From positions 1-64,000 of the forward strand of contig NZ_MZXW01000016.1 in assembly GCF_004123905.1 (NCBI RefSeq): 64,000 nucleotides of DNA, given 5' to 3'. Of the stretch, positions 8,405-17,567 are shown piece after piece. The DNA is from Bradyrhizobium betae (GTDB lineage: Bacteria > Pseudomonadota > Alphaproteobacteria > Rhizobiales > Xanthobacteraceae). Made by a program: the position numbers and the translations under genes. Each line of letters starts with the position of its first letter. The first letter of the stretch is position 1. The notes beneath the pieces are model-generated. The model did not search any database and was not told the origin of the DNA. It worked only from the letters and a program-made list of their open reading frames with translations.

Positions 8405-9265
8405 TCAGGCAAACCGCCGCGCGAAGAAGACACAGAGGACGACCAGCGCGGTCGCGGCGATCATGCTCCAGGCCACCGGCTCGTGCAGCAGGAAGCCTGC
8501 GAGCGCGAGGCCGAAGAATGGCTGGAGCTGTTGCAACTGACCGACGCGGGCGATGCCGCCGACCGCGAGGCCGCGATACCAGAAGATGAAGCCGACGAAC
8601 ATGCTGAAGATCGAGACATAAGCGAGCCCGATCCAGGCGGGCACGCTGACGCCGCTCCAGGTCGAAGGCCATGTCCAGATCGCGACCGGCACCATCAGCG
8701 GGAGCGCCAGCAGCAGCGCCCAGGAGATCACCTGCCAGCCGCCGAGACGGCGCGACAGCGCAGCGCCCTCGGCATAGCCGAGCCCGCACAGTACGACCGC
8801 GGCGACCATCAGCAGATCGCCGGTGATCGATGCCGAGCCGTCGTTGGAGAGGGCAAAGCCTACGACCGTTGCGCTGCCGAGGATCGCGAACAGCCAGAAC
8901 AGCGGCTGCGGCCGTTCGCCGCCACGCAGCACCGCGAAGATCGCCGTCGACAATGGCAGCAGGCCGATGAAGACGATCGAATGCGCGGAGGTGACGTGCT
9001 GGAGCGCGAGCGCTGTCAGCAAGGGGAAGCCGACCACGACACCGATGGAGACGATGGCGAGCGAGAGGAGATCCCTTCGTTCGGGGCGCGCCTGACGAAG
9101 CAAGCCGAGCACGGCCACACCGATCAACGCCGCGATGACGGCGCGCGCGGACGTCAGGAACAGCGCGGAGAAACCGCCGACGGCCACGCGCGTCGCCGGC
9201 AACGAGCCGCTGAAGATGATGACGCCGAGAAGCCCGTTGCCCCAGCCGCTGCCCGGAGATTGCAT
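8405..9265 (-). CDS. EamA/DMT-superfamily transporter
   Basis: About 286 aa with ten hydrophobic segments in two five-helix repeats, the pattern of drug/metabolite transporters in the inner membrane (for example VIAALIGVAVLGLL near the front and MIAATALVVLCVFFARR at the end). Substrate unknown. The ATG at 9265-9263 was chosen over an upstream extension because the protein should begin just before the first helix, and a purine-rich AAGGCGGA precedes it. It is transcribed away from a MocR-type regulator, and such divergent pairs are commonly regulated by that protein, possibly through the CCAG/ACAAT repeats between them. Amino acid or amine export is a reasonable guess only. Confidence 0.85.
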   Translation of the reverse strand: MQSPGSGWGNGLLGVIIFSGSLPATRVAVGGFSALFLTSARAVIAALIGVAVLGLLRQARPERRDLLSLAIVSIGVVVGFPLLTALALQHVTSAHSIVFIGLLPLSTAIFAVLRGGERPQPLFWLFAILGSATVVGFALSNDGSASITGDLLMVAAVVLCGLGYAEGAALSRRLGGWQVISWALLLALPLMVPVAIWTWPSTWSGVSVPAWIGLAYVSIFSMFVGFIFWYRGLAVGGIARVGQLQQLQPFFGLALAGFLLHEPVAWSMIAATALVVLCVFFARRFA

Positions 9266-9317
9266 TTCCGCCTTACCTTCTTTCGACGCTGATCTTCGGC
9301 CTTCTGCGGTGGCGGGA

Positions 9318-9342
9318 CCAGTGACAATCCAGTACAATCTGG
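9318..9342. promoter_or_regulatory. Candidate MocR operator (direct and inverted repeats)
   Basis: Two adjacent near-identical units, CCAGTGACAAT at 9318-9328 and CCAGTACAAT at 9329-9338, followed by CTGG, so the second unit also forms CCAG-N6-CTGG. This lies in the short gap between the DMT transporter and the MocR-type gene. MocR regulators typically bind direct repeats in the divergent promoter they control. The assignment is by position and pattern only. Confidence 0.45.
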
Positions 9343-9374
9343 CAGATCTGTATGGGTATGGAAGGTGATACACA

Positions 9375-10799
9375 TTGGACATCGAACCGCAATCGAAGGG
9401 ACGTGGCGGAACGCGAACGATCGATGTGATGAGCGCGATCCGCGCCAAGGTCGCGGGCCGTGCGCTCGGTGCCGGCGATCGCCTGCCATCGATCCGCAGC
9501 CTTGCCACGACGATGGGCGTTTCGCCCTCGACCGTGGTCGAAGCCTATGATCGCCTCGCCGCCGAAGGCCTGATCCGCGCGCGCCGCGGCTCGGGCTTCT
9601 ATGTCTCACCGACCGTCACGCCACCGCTGGCGTTGACCGAAGTCGAACCGCGCCGCGACCGCGAGGTCGATCCGTTCTGGGTCTCCAGACAATCTCTCGA
9701 CACGGACGATGCCGTGCCAAAACCCGGCTGCGGCTGGCTGCCGCCGGAGTGGATGCCGGAAGCGGCCTTGCGCCGCGCAACCCGCGGACTTGCTCGCACT
9801 GATGCGAGCGTATTGACCAATTACGGCTCGACATCCGGCTCTCCCGCGCTGCGCCGGCTGCTGCTGACGCGCCTCGCCGAAGACGAGATCGAAGCCTCGG
9901 TCGACCGGCTGATGCTGACGGGCTCGGGCACGCAGGCAACCGACCTGATCTGCCGCTTCTTGCTTCGTCCCGGCGACACCGTGCTGGTCGATGATCCCTG
10001 CTACTTCAATTTTCGCGCGTTGCTGCGGGCGCATCAGGCCAGGATCGTCAGCCTGCCCTATACGCCGTCGGGCCCTGACATCACCCGCTTCGAAGAGATT
10101 CTCGCGGCCGAGCGACCGCGGCTCTACATCACCAATTCAGCGCTGCACAATCCGACCGGTGCGACGATCTCGCTTCAGACCGCGCACCGGCTTCTGACGG
10201 CGGCTGCAACGCATGACCTCACCATCATCGAGGACGACATCTTTGGCGACTTCGAACCGGAACGCTCGCCGCGCCTGACCGCGCTCGACGGCTTGAACCG
10301 CGTGATCCGCATCGGCAGCTTCTCCAAGACGCTGTCGGCCTCGGTGCGCTGCGGTTACATCGCGGGTCGCGCCGACTGGATCGACCATCTCGTCGACCTC
10401 CAGGTCGCAACCAGTTTTGGCGGCCCGAGCCCGGTCGCGACCGAGATCGTCGCCAAAGTTTTGGCCGGCGGCAGCTATCGCAAGCACATGGACGAACTCC
10501 GGCAGAAGCTCACGCGCACACGCCGCGACGTCGCGCGAAAACTTCAGGCGCTCGGCATCGAGCCCTGGCTGATGCCACGCGGCGGCTTCTTCCTCTGGTG
10601 CCGCCTCGCCGACGGGCAGGATGCCACGGCGGTCGCACGCGCAGCGCTCGAAGAGGATGTCGTGCTGGCGCCGGGCAACGTGTTCAGCGTGTCGCAGACG
10701 GCATCGAGCTTCATGCGGTTCAACGTTGCGCATATGAGCGATCCGCGGATGTGGGATGTCTTGCGGCGAGCGTTGAAGGCGAAACCGCCCGGCCGCTAA
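9375..10799 (+). CDS. MocR/PdxR-type regulator (GntR HTH + aminotransferase-like domain)
   Basis: 474 aa. Residues 10-80 form a GntR winged HTH (GDRLPSIRSLATTMGVSPST). Residues about 110-470 form a fold-type I aminotransferase-like domain with Asn259-Pro-Thr-Gly in the NPTG loop and the PLP-binding lysine Lys318 in SFSKTLSASVRCGYI. These regulators bind PLP, sometimes as an aldimine with an amino acid, and control adjacent metabolic or transport genes. The start is a TTG at 9375 with AAGGTGA 6 nt upstream. It is divergent from the DMT transporter, the likely target. Whether it senses PLP itself or an amine cannot be decided. Confidence 0.9.
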   Translation: MDIEPQSKGRGGTRTIDVMSAIRAKVAGRALGAGDRLPSIRSLATTMGVSPSTVVEAYDRLAAEGLIRARRGSGFYVSPTVTPPLALTEVEPRRDREVDPFWVSRQSLDTDDAVPKPGCGWLPPEWMPEAALRRATRGLARTDASVLTNYGSTSGSPALRRLLLTRLAEDEIEASVDRLMLTGSGTQATDLICRFLLRPGDTVLVDDPCYFNFRALLRAHQARIVSLPYTPSGPDITRFEEILAAERPRLYITNSALHNPTGATISLQTAHRLLTAAATHDLTIIEDDIFGDFEPERSPRLTALDGLNRVIRIGSFSKTLSASVRCGYIAGRADWIDHLVDLQVATSFGGPSPVATEIVAKVLAGGSYRKHMDELRQKLTRTRRDVARKLQALGIEPWLMPRGGFFLWCRLADGQDATAVARAALEEDVVLAPGNVFSVSQTASSFMRFNVAHMSDPRMWDVLRRALKAKPPGR

Positions 10800-11392
10800 T
10801 ACAACGGCTCCTCATACACCGGTTCGCCGTCGAGCAGCAGACGCTTGATGGCGGCGCGGCCGGAGGGGAGCACGGCGGCGACGACGCGCAGCTTCTGCTG
10901 GTTGCGGGCTTGCTCGAGCTTCTTGCCCTCGCCTTCGGGCACGAAATAGCTTTCGAGACCGTATTTGATCGTCAGCTTGTCGCAGAAGGTGCGAACGCTC
11001 GAGCCGCAGGAATAGCTGACGCGGCCGCGGATCAGGATTTCGGGAGCCGTGACGGTGACGGGCTCGGCCGACACCGAGACCGCCTCGTAAAGGCCGTTGG
11101 CATTGGGCGCCAGCTTGACGAACACGACGGGATTGCGCGTCTCGGCCGTCTTGCCGGCGAGTGCGCCGGCCGGCAGCTGCGAGATGTCATAGCGGAGCAC
11201 GACGTAATCGCCGCGCAGGAGATCGCGGGGATCGACCGGCTGCGTCTGCAAGGTGACCACACGGCCTTCGCGCAGGATCTGCATGCGATCGGCGACCATC
11301 AGAACCAGCAGCACGCATTGAAGCAGGACCGCGACGCCGAACAGCACGGCTTTCGGGATGCGTTGCCAGAATTTTGTGATGGACTCGATCAT
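10796..11392 (-). CDS. GDYXXLXY-domain membrane-anchored protein
   Basis: 198 aa with one N-terminal membrane segment (about 15-35, AVLFGVAVLLQCVLLVLMVA) followed by an extracytoplasmic domain. The signature GDYVVLRY occupies residues 61-68 and names the family, whose function is not known. Two cysteines (in SYSCGSSVRTFCDK) could form a disulfide. Its start overlaps the end of the upstream DUF2157 gene by 4 bp, so the two are translationally coupled. Genes of these two families are commonly paired, which suggests a joint envelope role. Its stop overlaps the convergent MocR gene's stop by 4 bp. Confidence 0.85.
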   Translation of the reverse strand: MIESITKFWQRIPKAVLFGVAVLLQCVLLVLMVADRMQILREGRVVTLQTQPVDPRDLLRGDYVVLRYDISQLPAGALAGKTAETRNPVVFVKLAPNANGLYEAVSVSAEPVTVTAPEILIRGRVSYSCGSSVRTFCDKLTIKYGLESYFVPEGEGKKLEQARNQQKLRVVAAVLPSGRAAIKRLLLDGEPVYEEPLY

Positions 11393-12660
11393 CGCGGAGC
11401 CCTCGGCAGCATGCGATTGAGCGCGGTTGCAAAGGCGACGGCGATGATGCCGGCCGCCGCAAGGAAGGCCGAACGGCGCAGCAGCGAGCCTTTCACCGCC
11501 CAGGTGATCCCTGCGATGACGCCGGCGATCCCGAGCCAGCCGGCGACGATGCGCGGACGCACGTCGTCGAGCATGCCGGAGACGACGAGACAGAGCATGG
11601 CGCAGAGCAGCGCGGCATAGGCGAACCAGGGCTCTCCGGCCGCGGATGCCGGCCAGATCGGCGCCGCGAGCAGCACGAGCCCGATCGCACATGCTGCAAG
11701 GATTTCACCCGTGCGTTTGGTAATTCCGGCGGACGCGAGTGCAAGGATCACACCGGCAGCTCCGCACAGGATCGCCCACAGCGGCTGGGCTGGACCAGTG
11801 CTGGTCCGGAAGCGAATGAGGTCGTCAACCGTCGTCACCTCCAGGAAGGCAACGACGGCCAGCGCAAACGCGCCGTAGATCGACAGAACGCTCCCGAGAC
11901 GGAGCGCTCTCGGTGATGGCGCAGCGGCAACCGCGAGTCCGGCGCCGAACAGCAGGGCCGCACCGTTTGCGAGCACGAATGACGGCTGAAGGCCGTCGAA
12001 GTCGAAGCGAAGCGACGTCGCAATCCACCACGGCAGCACCGCGATCGCGACGAGGTGGGCAGCCACGCGGGAATTCCATGCAAAGGCGAGAGCGGCGGCG
12101 ATCAGCCACACCGCCACGAACGGAAGATGCAGGACATCGGGCGCATCATAGCTGCGCATACAGGTCCAGACGCAGGCGGCGACGAGGCCAACCGCGAGCG
12201 CGCCGCGCGAGCCGGTCAGCAGCGCCGCCGCGAACGCGCCGATCGACCACAGCAGCATGCCGCCGGCGAAGTCGTCGCCGAGATGATACATCTGGCCGAC
12301 CAGCGCGATGCCCGCGCCGAAGATGATGGCGCCGATGCTCGCACAGAGATCGGCGAGGACAGCGCGGCCAGACGCAGCGAACCACGCACCGAGGCCGGCG
12401 GCGACGATCATGCCGGCGAGCAGGATTGCGAACCGCAGCAGCCGCGCGATCTCGGTCCAGTGCGCCGCGACGAAGGCGAGGAAGGCAGCCGCGATCAACA
12501 GGCCGCCGACGATGCCGACGACCACCGCGATGTTGATGCCGGGCGACAACGGCGGCAGCGCACTGCGGATGGAGAGGGCCGCGGCCGGCGCGATCACGCC
12601 ATCGGCCTCCCATTGTGCAAGGTCAGCTTCGAGGCGCTGCCGGTAGGCTTTGTCGAACAT
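11389..12660 (-). CDS. DUF2157 polytopic membrane protein
   Basis: 423 aa. A short cytoplasmic N-terminus (MFDKAYRQRLEADLAQWEAD) typical of DUF2157 is followed by about a dozen hydrophobic helices. The last is followed by a basic tail. It lies in the inner membrane; no transport or enzymatic motif is evident and the family is uncharacterised. The gene overlaps the following GDYXXLXY gene by 4 bp (ATGA), so the products are probably made in fixed ratio. The start ATG at 12660 agrees with the conserved N-terminus. Confidence 0.85.
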   Translation of the reverse strand: MFDKAYRQRLEADLAQWEADGVIAPAAALSIRSALPPLSPGINIAVVVGIVGGLLIAAAFLAFVAAHWTEIARLLRFAILLAGMIVAAGLGAWFAASGRAVLADLCASIGAIIFGAGIALVGQMYHLGDDFAGGMLLWSIGAFAAALLTGSRGALAVGLVAACVWTCMRSYDAPDVLHLPFVAVWLIAAALAFAWNSRVAAHLVAIAVLPWWIATSLRFDFDGLQPSFVLANGAALLFGAGLAVAAAPSPRALRLGSVLSIYGAFALAVVAFLEVTTVDDLIRFRTSTGPAQPLWAILCGAAGVILALASAGITKRTGEILAACAIGLVLLAAPIWPASAAGEPWFAYAALLCAMLCLVVSGMLDDVRPRIVAGWLGIAGVIAGITWAVKGSLLRRSAFLAAAGIIAVAFATALNRMLPRAPR

Positions 12661-12729
12661 TGTCTTGAACTACCTGATTCCGTGCCCGCCGGCGGGCTGT
12701 TGCTAGGTCGGCGCCCGCCGCTAACAGGT

Positions 12730-13668
12730 TCAACCTAACACCGACCGTGGGCCGACCAAACTTCGTTCACGGATCGCCTGCGCGCCTGCCAAAATGCCGC
12801 GCTGAAGCGCGCGTGCGGCCGGGGAGAGATCGCGGCCGATGCGCCAGAGCAGATAGAGCTCGCGCTCGATCACGGGCTCGACCAGCTTGCGCCAGGTGAG
12901 CACGGGATGATCAGGCTCCGGCCAGGCAAGGCTCGGCAGCGGTGCAACGCCGACGCCGGCCTCGACCAGCGCCAGCAAGGTCGCTGGATGCTCGGCCTCG
13001 TGGATCGGCGTGCCCTGATTGAGGTCAGCGACACCGCGCTCGATCTCAAGCCGGATGCCGGTGCCCGATGCCATCACAACGAGGCCAGCCTTGGATGCCT
13101 CCGCCCAGCTCACCGCGTCGCGCGCGCTGAGCGGATGATCGCGGCGCATCACCAGGGCAAAATTGTCGACCAGCAGGCGCGAGGCATCGAGCTCGGGATC
13201 ATCGCCGGGCACATTGGCGATGCCGAGATCGACATCGCCGCCGCGCAGCGCCGCAAAAATCTGATGGCGGGAAATTTCCTTCAGCGTGACCGCGACCATC
13301 GGATGCTCGCGCTGAAACGCCGCGAGCACGCGCGGCATCAGCCGCAGCGCCACCGACGGCACGCAGGCCACCGTGACATGACCGCGACGATGTTCGCGCA
13401 GATCGCGCAGATCCTGCAGCTGGCGATCGAGATCGGCGAGCAGGCGCTGGATGCCCGGCATGAAATCCGCGCCGACCTTGCTGAGCTGGAGCTTCCGCGT
13501 GGTGCGGTCGAGCAGCCGTACGCGCAAGCCATCCTCGAGCTGCCGCACCGCCTGGCTGACGGCGGATTGCGACATCCCGAGCGCGCGCGCCGCAGCGCTG
13601 AAGCTGCCGGTCTCGACGACACGGACGAAGGCGCGGAGCTGTTTCAGGTCGATCTGATCTATCAGCAT
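12730..13668 (-). CDS. LysR-family transcriptional regulator
   Basis: 312 aa. The N-terminal HTH (LKQLRAFVRVVETGSFSAAA, SQSAVSQAVRQLED) is classic LysR, followed by a linker helix and a periplasmic-binding-protein-like effector domain (about 95-300). It is transcribed divergently from the ABC/Rut operon starting at 13806 with 137 nt between them, so it is the likely regulator of that operon. E. coli controls rut with the TetR-type RutR, so use of LysR here would be a different solution. The effector could be a pyrimidine or breakdown product, by inference only. Confidence 0.9.
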   Translation of the reverse strand: MLIDQIDLKQLRAFVRVVETGSFSAAARALGMSQSAVSQAVRQLEDGLRVRLLDRTTRKLQLSKVGADFMPGIQRLLADLDRQLQDLRDLREHRRGHVTVACVPSVALRLMPRVLAAFQREHPMVAVTLKEISRHQIFAALRGGDVDLGIANVPGDDPELDASRLLVDNFALVMRRDHPLSARDAVSWAEASKAGLVVMASGTGIRLEIERGVADLNQGTPIHEAEHPATLLALVEAGVGVAPLPSLAWPEPDHPVLTWRKLVEPVIERELYLLWRIGRDLSPAARALQRGILAGAQAIRERSLVGPRSVLG

Positions 13669-13805
13669 TGCTTATAAATATATCTCTCTGTTCCGGATTG
13701 TTAATGAAAATCTTCAATGCAAGGATTTTGGGCGAGGACCGGGAATGACCACCAATTAGGCAGACGACGAGCTAACTCATTGTTCTCTAAGCAAAGGACT
13801 GGGAC
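13669..13805. promoter_or_regulatory. Divergent LysR/ABC-Rut operon control region
   Basis: An AT-rich 137-nt gap. It contains TTATAAATATAT just upstream of the LysR start and an ATTG...CAAT imperfect dyad around 13698-13719, the sort of T-N11-A spaced element LysR proteins use. AAAGGA about 8 nt before the GTG at 13806 is the ribosome binding site of the first operon gene. Exact promoter elements are not certain. Confidence 0.4.
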
Positions 13806-14822
13806 GTGATCAACAGACGCGACCTCATGAAATATTCGCTGCTCGGTGCGGCGACCGCACCGCTGGCCGGCCTCAGCACCCCGGGCTTCGCCGCCGGCAC
13901 CAAGCTGGCGATCGCCGAGGCGCTGCGGCTCGGCATGTACAACTCGCTCTATGTCGCCGCGGACAAGGGGCTGTTCGCCAAGCACGGCCTGGATGCCGAC
14001 CTCTCCACCGCCGGCGGCATCGCGCTGCCAGTCCCGATCCTGCTCTCCGGCCGCGGCCAGATCGGAGTGACCAGCCCGGGCATGTCGGTCAACGCGGTCC
14101 GCGAGGGCGGCAAGATCAAGAACCTCGCAAAGATCGTCGGCGGCGTGTCGATGTGGGGCATCGCCAAGCCCGACAGCAAGATCAGGACGATCGAGGATCT
14201 CCGCGGCAAGACCATTGCCACGTTGAAGTTCCCGTCCTCGACCATTCAAGTGCCGACCTACGCGATCAAGACCATCGGCAAGTTCGATCCGAAGGAGGCC
14301 GGCGTCACCTTCCTCGAATTGCCGCCGGGCGCGCAGGCCGCCGCAGTGAAGGATGGCCGCGCCGATATCGCCACCGCCTTCGAATGGGACGTCAGCATCG
14401 CCGCCGAGCAGTTCGGCCTCGTTCCCGTGCTGTCCTTTGCGGACGCGCTGGGGTCGCTCTGCTTCACCACGGCGATGGCGACGGAAGAGACCATCTCGAG
14501 CAACCCGGCCGCGGTGCAGGGTTTTTGTAACGCCATCGCGGAAGCGCAGAAGCTGATGCACGAGAACAATTCCGTCTTCACCGAAGTCGCCGAAAAGTAT
14601 TTCCCGAAGGTCACGCCGTCGGTCGTCGCCAGCGCGACCAAGAACTTCTTCGGGTCCAGGACCGCGATCCCGCGCAACCCCACCATCTCGGCCGACGAAT
14701 GGGACCGCGCGATGCAGCTCGAACAGGGCGGCGGCGCAGTGCAATCCGCCCTCCCCTATGCGCAGATGGTCGACAATCGCTTTGCCGAGCAGGCCACCAA
14801 GCAGTTTGGTCTCGCGTCATGA
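13806..14822 (+). CDS. ABC transporter substrate-binding protein (NMT1/SsuA-TauA type), Tat signal
   Basis: 338 aa starting at GTG. The N-terminus [17 protein letters not shown] is a twin-arginine signal (RRDLMK), with processing expected near [11 protein letters not shown], so the mature protein is exported folded to the periplasm. The body matches NMT1/THI5-like binding proteins: [18 protein letters not shown] near the start, and [14 protein letters not shown] in the middle. Such proteins bind sulfonates, pyrimidines or thiamin precursors. The gene heads an operon with RutB/C/D, a permease and an ATPase, so the ligand is probably a pyrimidine or a related ureido compound. Its stop overlaps the start of rutB (ATGA). 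Confidence 0.85.
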   Translation: MINRRDLMKYSLLGAATAPLAGLSTPGFAAGTKLAIAEALRLGMYNSLYVAADKGLFAKHGLDADLSTAGGIALPVPILLSGRGQIGVTSPGMSVNAVREGGKIKNLAKIVGGVSMWGIAKPDSKIRTIEDLRGKTIATLKFPSSTIQVPTYAIKTIGKFDPKEAGVTFLELPPGAQAAAVKDGRADIATAFEWDVSIAAEQFGLVPVLSFADALGSLCFTTAMATEETISSNPAAVQGFCNAIAEAQKLMHENNSVFTEVAEKYFPKVTPSVVASATKNFFGSRTAIPRNPTISADEWDRAMQLEQGGGAVQSALPYAQMVDNRFAEQATKQFGLAS

Positions 14823-15559
14823 CAGTGAATACCTCTCCCGCGCGCGAGCCGCGTTACGTCACGCTGCCGGCGCGGCCTGAGCCGCTCCGTCTCGCCGTCG
14901 ACGAGACCGCTGTGGTCGTCGTCGACATGCAGAACGCCTACGCCTCGCCGAGCGGCTATCTCGATCTCGCCGGCTTCGACATCTCCGGCGCCAAGGCCGC
15001 GATCACGGCGATTCAGGACGTGCTGAGCGTTGCGCGCGGCGCCGGCGTTCCCGTGATTTTCTTCCAGAACGGCTGGGACGCTGACTATGTCGAGGCCGGC
15101 GGGCCAGGCTCGCCGAACTGGCACAAGTCGAACGCGCTGAAGACGATGCGCAAGCGGCCCGAGCTGCAAGGCAAGCTGCTCGCCAAGGGCGGCTGGGACT
15201 ATGCGCTGGTCGACGATCTCCAGCCGAAGCCCGGTGACATCGTGGTGCCGAAGACGCGCTACAGCGGTTTCTTCAACAGCCAGTTCGACAGCATCTTGCG
15301 CGCCCGCGGCATCCGCAACCTCGTGTTCTGCGGCATCGCCACCAATGTCTGCGTGGAGTCGACGCTGCGCGACGGCTTTCACCTCGAATATTTCGGCGTG
15401 ATGCTGGAGGACGCGACGCATCAGGCCGGCCCCGACTACATCCAGAAGGCCTCGGTCTTCAACATCGAGACATTCTTCGGCTGGGTCTCCAGTGCGAGCG
15501 ACTTCCGCCGCGCCTTTGCCCAGACCGAAGCCGTTCTAGCAAAAGAGGACACGCCATGA
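14819..15559 (+). CDS. rutB: Ureidoacrylate amidohydrolase RutB
   Basis: 246 aa isochorismatase-fold hydrolase. The catalytic triad is visible as Asp36 (VVVVDMQN), Lys145 ([10 protein letters not shown]) and Cys178 ([10 protein letters not shown]). Stretches such as [26 protein letters not shown] and DATHQAGP agree almost word for word with the E. coli RutB sequence as I remember it, so this is a true RutB rather than a generic isochorismatase. RutB releases carbamate from ureidoacrylate (or its peracid) to give aminoacrylate in uracil breakdown. It overlaps the binding-protein gene and rutC by 4 bp each. The ring-opening enzyme RutA is not encoded in the window. Confidence 0.92.
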   Translation: MTVNTSPAREPRYVTLPARPEPLRLAVDETAVVVVDMQNAYASPSGYLDLAGFDISGAKAAITAIQDVLSVARGAGVPVIFFQNGWDADYVEAGGPGSPNWHKSNALKTMRKRPELQGKLLAKGGWDYALVDDLQPKPGDIVVPKTRYSGFFNSQFDSILRARGIRNLVFCGIATNVCVESTLRDGFHLEYFGVMLEDATHQAGPDYIQKASVFNIETFFGWVSSASDFRRAFAQTEAVLAKEDTP

Positions 15560-15942
15560 CCGACCGCGCCGTCATTCCGCCGGGCACCCACGCCCCCATC
15601 GCCCCGTTCTCGCCGGGCATGATGGCCGACAACGTGATTTACGTGTCGGGCACGCTGGCCTTCGATGCCAACAACGACGTCGTCCATGAGGGCGACGCGG
15701 CCGGTCAGACTCGCCACATCCTCGAGACCATCAAGCGCGTGCTGGAGACGGCAGGCTCGAGCCTTGCCGACGTCACCTTCAACTCGATCTTCATCACCGA
15801 CTGGGCCAACTACGCCGCGGTCAACAAGGTCTATGCCGAGTATTTTCCGGGCGAGAAGCCGGCGCGCTACTGCATCCAGTGCGGCCTGGTGAAGCCGGCC
15901 TGCCTCGTCGAGATCGCCTCGATCGCGCACAAGAGGCCGTGA
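15556..15942 (+). CDS. rutC: Aminoacrylate deaminase RutC (RidA family)
   Basis: 128 aa, the usual RutC length. It has the RidA fold signature [11 protein letters not shown] near the start, the conserved arginine in [12 protein letters not shown] that binds the substrate carboxylate, and the trimer-interface end [10 protein letters not shown]. RutC removes the amino group of 3-aminoacrylate made by RutB, or speeds its hydrolysis. The 4-bp overlap with rutB and the 1-nt gap to the permease gene show tight coupling. Assignment as RutC rather than a generic RidA rests on both sequence and context. Confidence 0.9.
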   Translation: MTDRAVIPPGTHAPIAPFSPGMMADNVIYVSGTLAFDANNDVVHEGDAAGQTRHILETIKRVLETAGSSLADVTFNSIFITDWANYAAVNKVYAEYFPGEKPARYCIQCGLVKPACLVEIASIAHKRP

Positions 15943-15943
15943 A

Positions 15944-16741
15944 ATGGCCGTGCTCGACGCTGGCCAGGCCGCAGTGACGGGCGCGCGATTCAGGCTGCCG
16001 TCCGCGTTGCGCATCGCGCTGCTCCAGATCGCGTTGCTGGTGGCGCTGCTCGCCGCGTGGGAGCTCGCGATCCGGTTCGGCCTGATCGCGATCTATCTCT
16101 ATGGCCAGCCGAGCGGCATCATCGCCAAGGGAGCCAAGCTGATCGGCAGCGGCGAACTGTTGCGCGACGCAGCGCTGACGGCGTGGGAAGCGATCGCCGG
16201 CTTCCTGATCGGAACGGTGCTCGGCAGCGCGGCCGGATTGTCGCTGTGGCTGGTCCCGACCGGCGCCGCCGTGCTGCGGCCTTATCTGATTGCGCTCAAC
16301 GGCCTGCCAAAAATCGCGCTGGCGCCGCTGATCATCGTCTGGTTCGGCATCGGCCTGTCTTCGAAGATCGCGATCGCCGCGATCATCACCTTCATCGTCG
16401 CTGTCATCACCGCGCTGCAAGGCGCGAAGGAGGTCGACGCCGATCTCGTCAAGCTGCTGCGCTCGCTCGGCGCCTCCCGCATAAAAACCTGGCGCACAGT
16501 GATCGTGCCCGGCGCGATGCCGTGGATCGTCGCGGCCTTCCGCCTCAATGTCGGCTTCGCCCTGATCGGCGCCGTCGTCGGCGAGTACATCGCCTCCAAG
16601 GAGGGCCTCGGCTACATGATCTACTACGCCGGCGTGCTCTACGACCTCAACGCGGTCTGGGTGGGTATTGCGACGCTGATGGTGGTGGCGCTGCTGATGT
16701 ATGGCGCGATCGATCTGATCGAGCGGCGCCTGCTCTCCTGA
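15944..16741 (+). CDS. ABC transporter permease (BPD type) of the Rut operon
   Basis: 265 aa with about six membrane helices. The cytoplasmic EAA loop (LLRSLGASRIKTWRTVIVPG) that docks to the ATPase is clear. It matches the SsuC/TauC class that partners with NMT1-type binding proteins. With the binding protein at 13806 and the ATPase at 17564 it forms a complete importer, presumably a homodimeric permease. It lies between rutC and rutD, so transport and catabolism are co-expressed. Substrate inferred as pyrimidine-related. Confidence 0.9.
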   Translation: MAVLDAGQAAVTGARFRLPSALRIALLQIALLVALLAAWELAIRFGLIAIYLYGQPSGIIAKGAKLIGSGELLRDAALTAWEAIAGFLIGTVLGSAAGLSLWLVPTGAAVLRPYLIALNGLPKIALAPLIIVWFGIGLSSKIAIAAIITFIVAVITALQGAKEVDADLVKLLRSLGASRIKTWRTVIVPGAMPWIVAAFRLNVGFALIGAVVGEYIASKEGLGYMIYYAGVLYDLNAVWVGIATLMVVALLMYGAIDLIERRLLS

Positions 16742-16775
16742 TCCGAAACCACATCACTCCAATCGCTGGGACGTC

Positions 16776-17567
16776 ATGGCTTTTGCACGCGGCAAGGATG
16801 CCGAGATCTATTACGAAGTTCACGGGCACGGCACGCCGGTTCTGCTCTCGGCCGGCATGGGCGGCAGCGGTTCGTTCTGGGCGCTGCAGCTCGAGGCGCT
16901 TGCCGCGCGCCACCAGGTCATTCTCTACGACCACGTCGGCACGGGCCGCAGCGCCGCCGGCAGCCGCAGCATCGCCGGCATGGCCGACGACATCACGAGC
17001 GTGCTCGACCATGCGAACGTCGATGCCGCCCATGTGGTCGGCCACGCCATCGGCGGCATCGTCGGCATCGAGCTCGCGCTGCGTCATCCCAGGCGTCTGC
17101 GCAGCCTCACGGTGGTCAACGGCTGGGGCCGCGCCGATCCGTTCCTGCGGCGCTGCTTCGAGATCCGCAAGGCGCTGCTCAACCAGTCCGGTCCGCAGGC
17201 CTATGTGCGGGCGCAGCCGCTGTTCCTCTATCCACCGCAATGGATTTCGGAGAACATCGCGCATCTCGACGCCGAGGAAGAGAAGATCCTGAAGTACTTC
17301 CCTTCGGTCGCGACGATGAACCAGCGGATCGACATGTTCCTGGCGTTCGAGGGCGGCCGGCGCCTCCGCGAGATCAACGTACCGACGCTGCTGTCCTCGG
17401 CAAAGGACGACGCGCTGGTGCCGGCCTATCTCAGCCGCGAGCTCGCTAGCGTCATTCCCGGCGCCCGCGTGCACGAGGTCGACTGGGGCGCGCACGCCTT
17501 CAGCGTGGTCACGCCAAAAATCTTCAACGACACGCTGCTCGACTTTTGCAAGGCGGTGGACCGATGA
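16776..17567 (+). CDS. rutD: Aminoacrylate hydrolase RutD (alpha/beta hydrolase)
   Basis: 263 aa alpha/beta hydrolase. The oxyanion segment GMGGSGSFW, the nucleophile-elbow position GHAIGG and a late catalytic-type His in WGAHAFSV are visible. The elbow holds Ala91 instead of Ser; E. coli RutD as I recall it also has Ala here (GHALG), so this is a family trait rather than a defect. Segments VNGWGRADP and AQPLFLYPPQW match RutD specifically. RutD increases the rate of aminoacrylate hydrolysis to malonic semialdehyde. The gene overlaps the ATPase gene by 4 bp. Confidence 0.9.
   Translation: MAFARGKDAEIYYEVHGHGTPVLLSAGMGGSGSFWALQLEALAARHQVILYDHVGTGRSAAGSRSIAGMADDITSVLDHANVDAAHVVGHAIGGIVGIELALRHPRRLRSLTVVNGWGRADPFLRRCFEIRKALLNQSGPQAYVRAQPLFLYPPQWISENIAHLDAEEEKILKYFPSVATMNQRIDMFLAFEGGRRLREINVPTLLSSAKDDALVPAYLSRELASVIPGARVHEVDWGAHAFSVVTPKIFNDTLLDFCKAVDR

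Noticed and set aside
7137..8789. A 550-aa minus-strand open frame across the EAL gene
   Set aside because: Overlaps genes with clear motifs and has low-complexity Arg/Ala/Asp composition typical of an antisense shadow in GC-rich DNA.
8198..9292. A 364-aa open frame on the plus strand opposite the DMT transporter
   Set aside because: Rich in Arg, Asp, Glu, Gln and Ala with no domain pattern; it is the reverse-strand shadow of hydrophobic codons and overlaps two well supported genes.
16776..17567. RutD as an inactivated hydrolase because Ala replaces the nucleophilic Ser
   Set aside because: E. coli RutD also has Ala at this position as I recall its sequence, so the feature is normal for the family.
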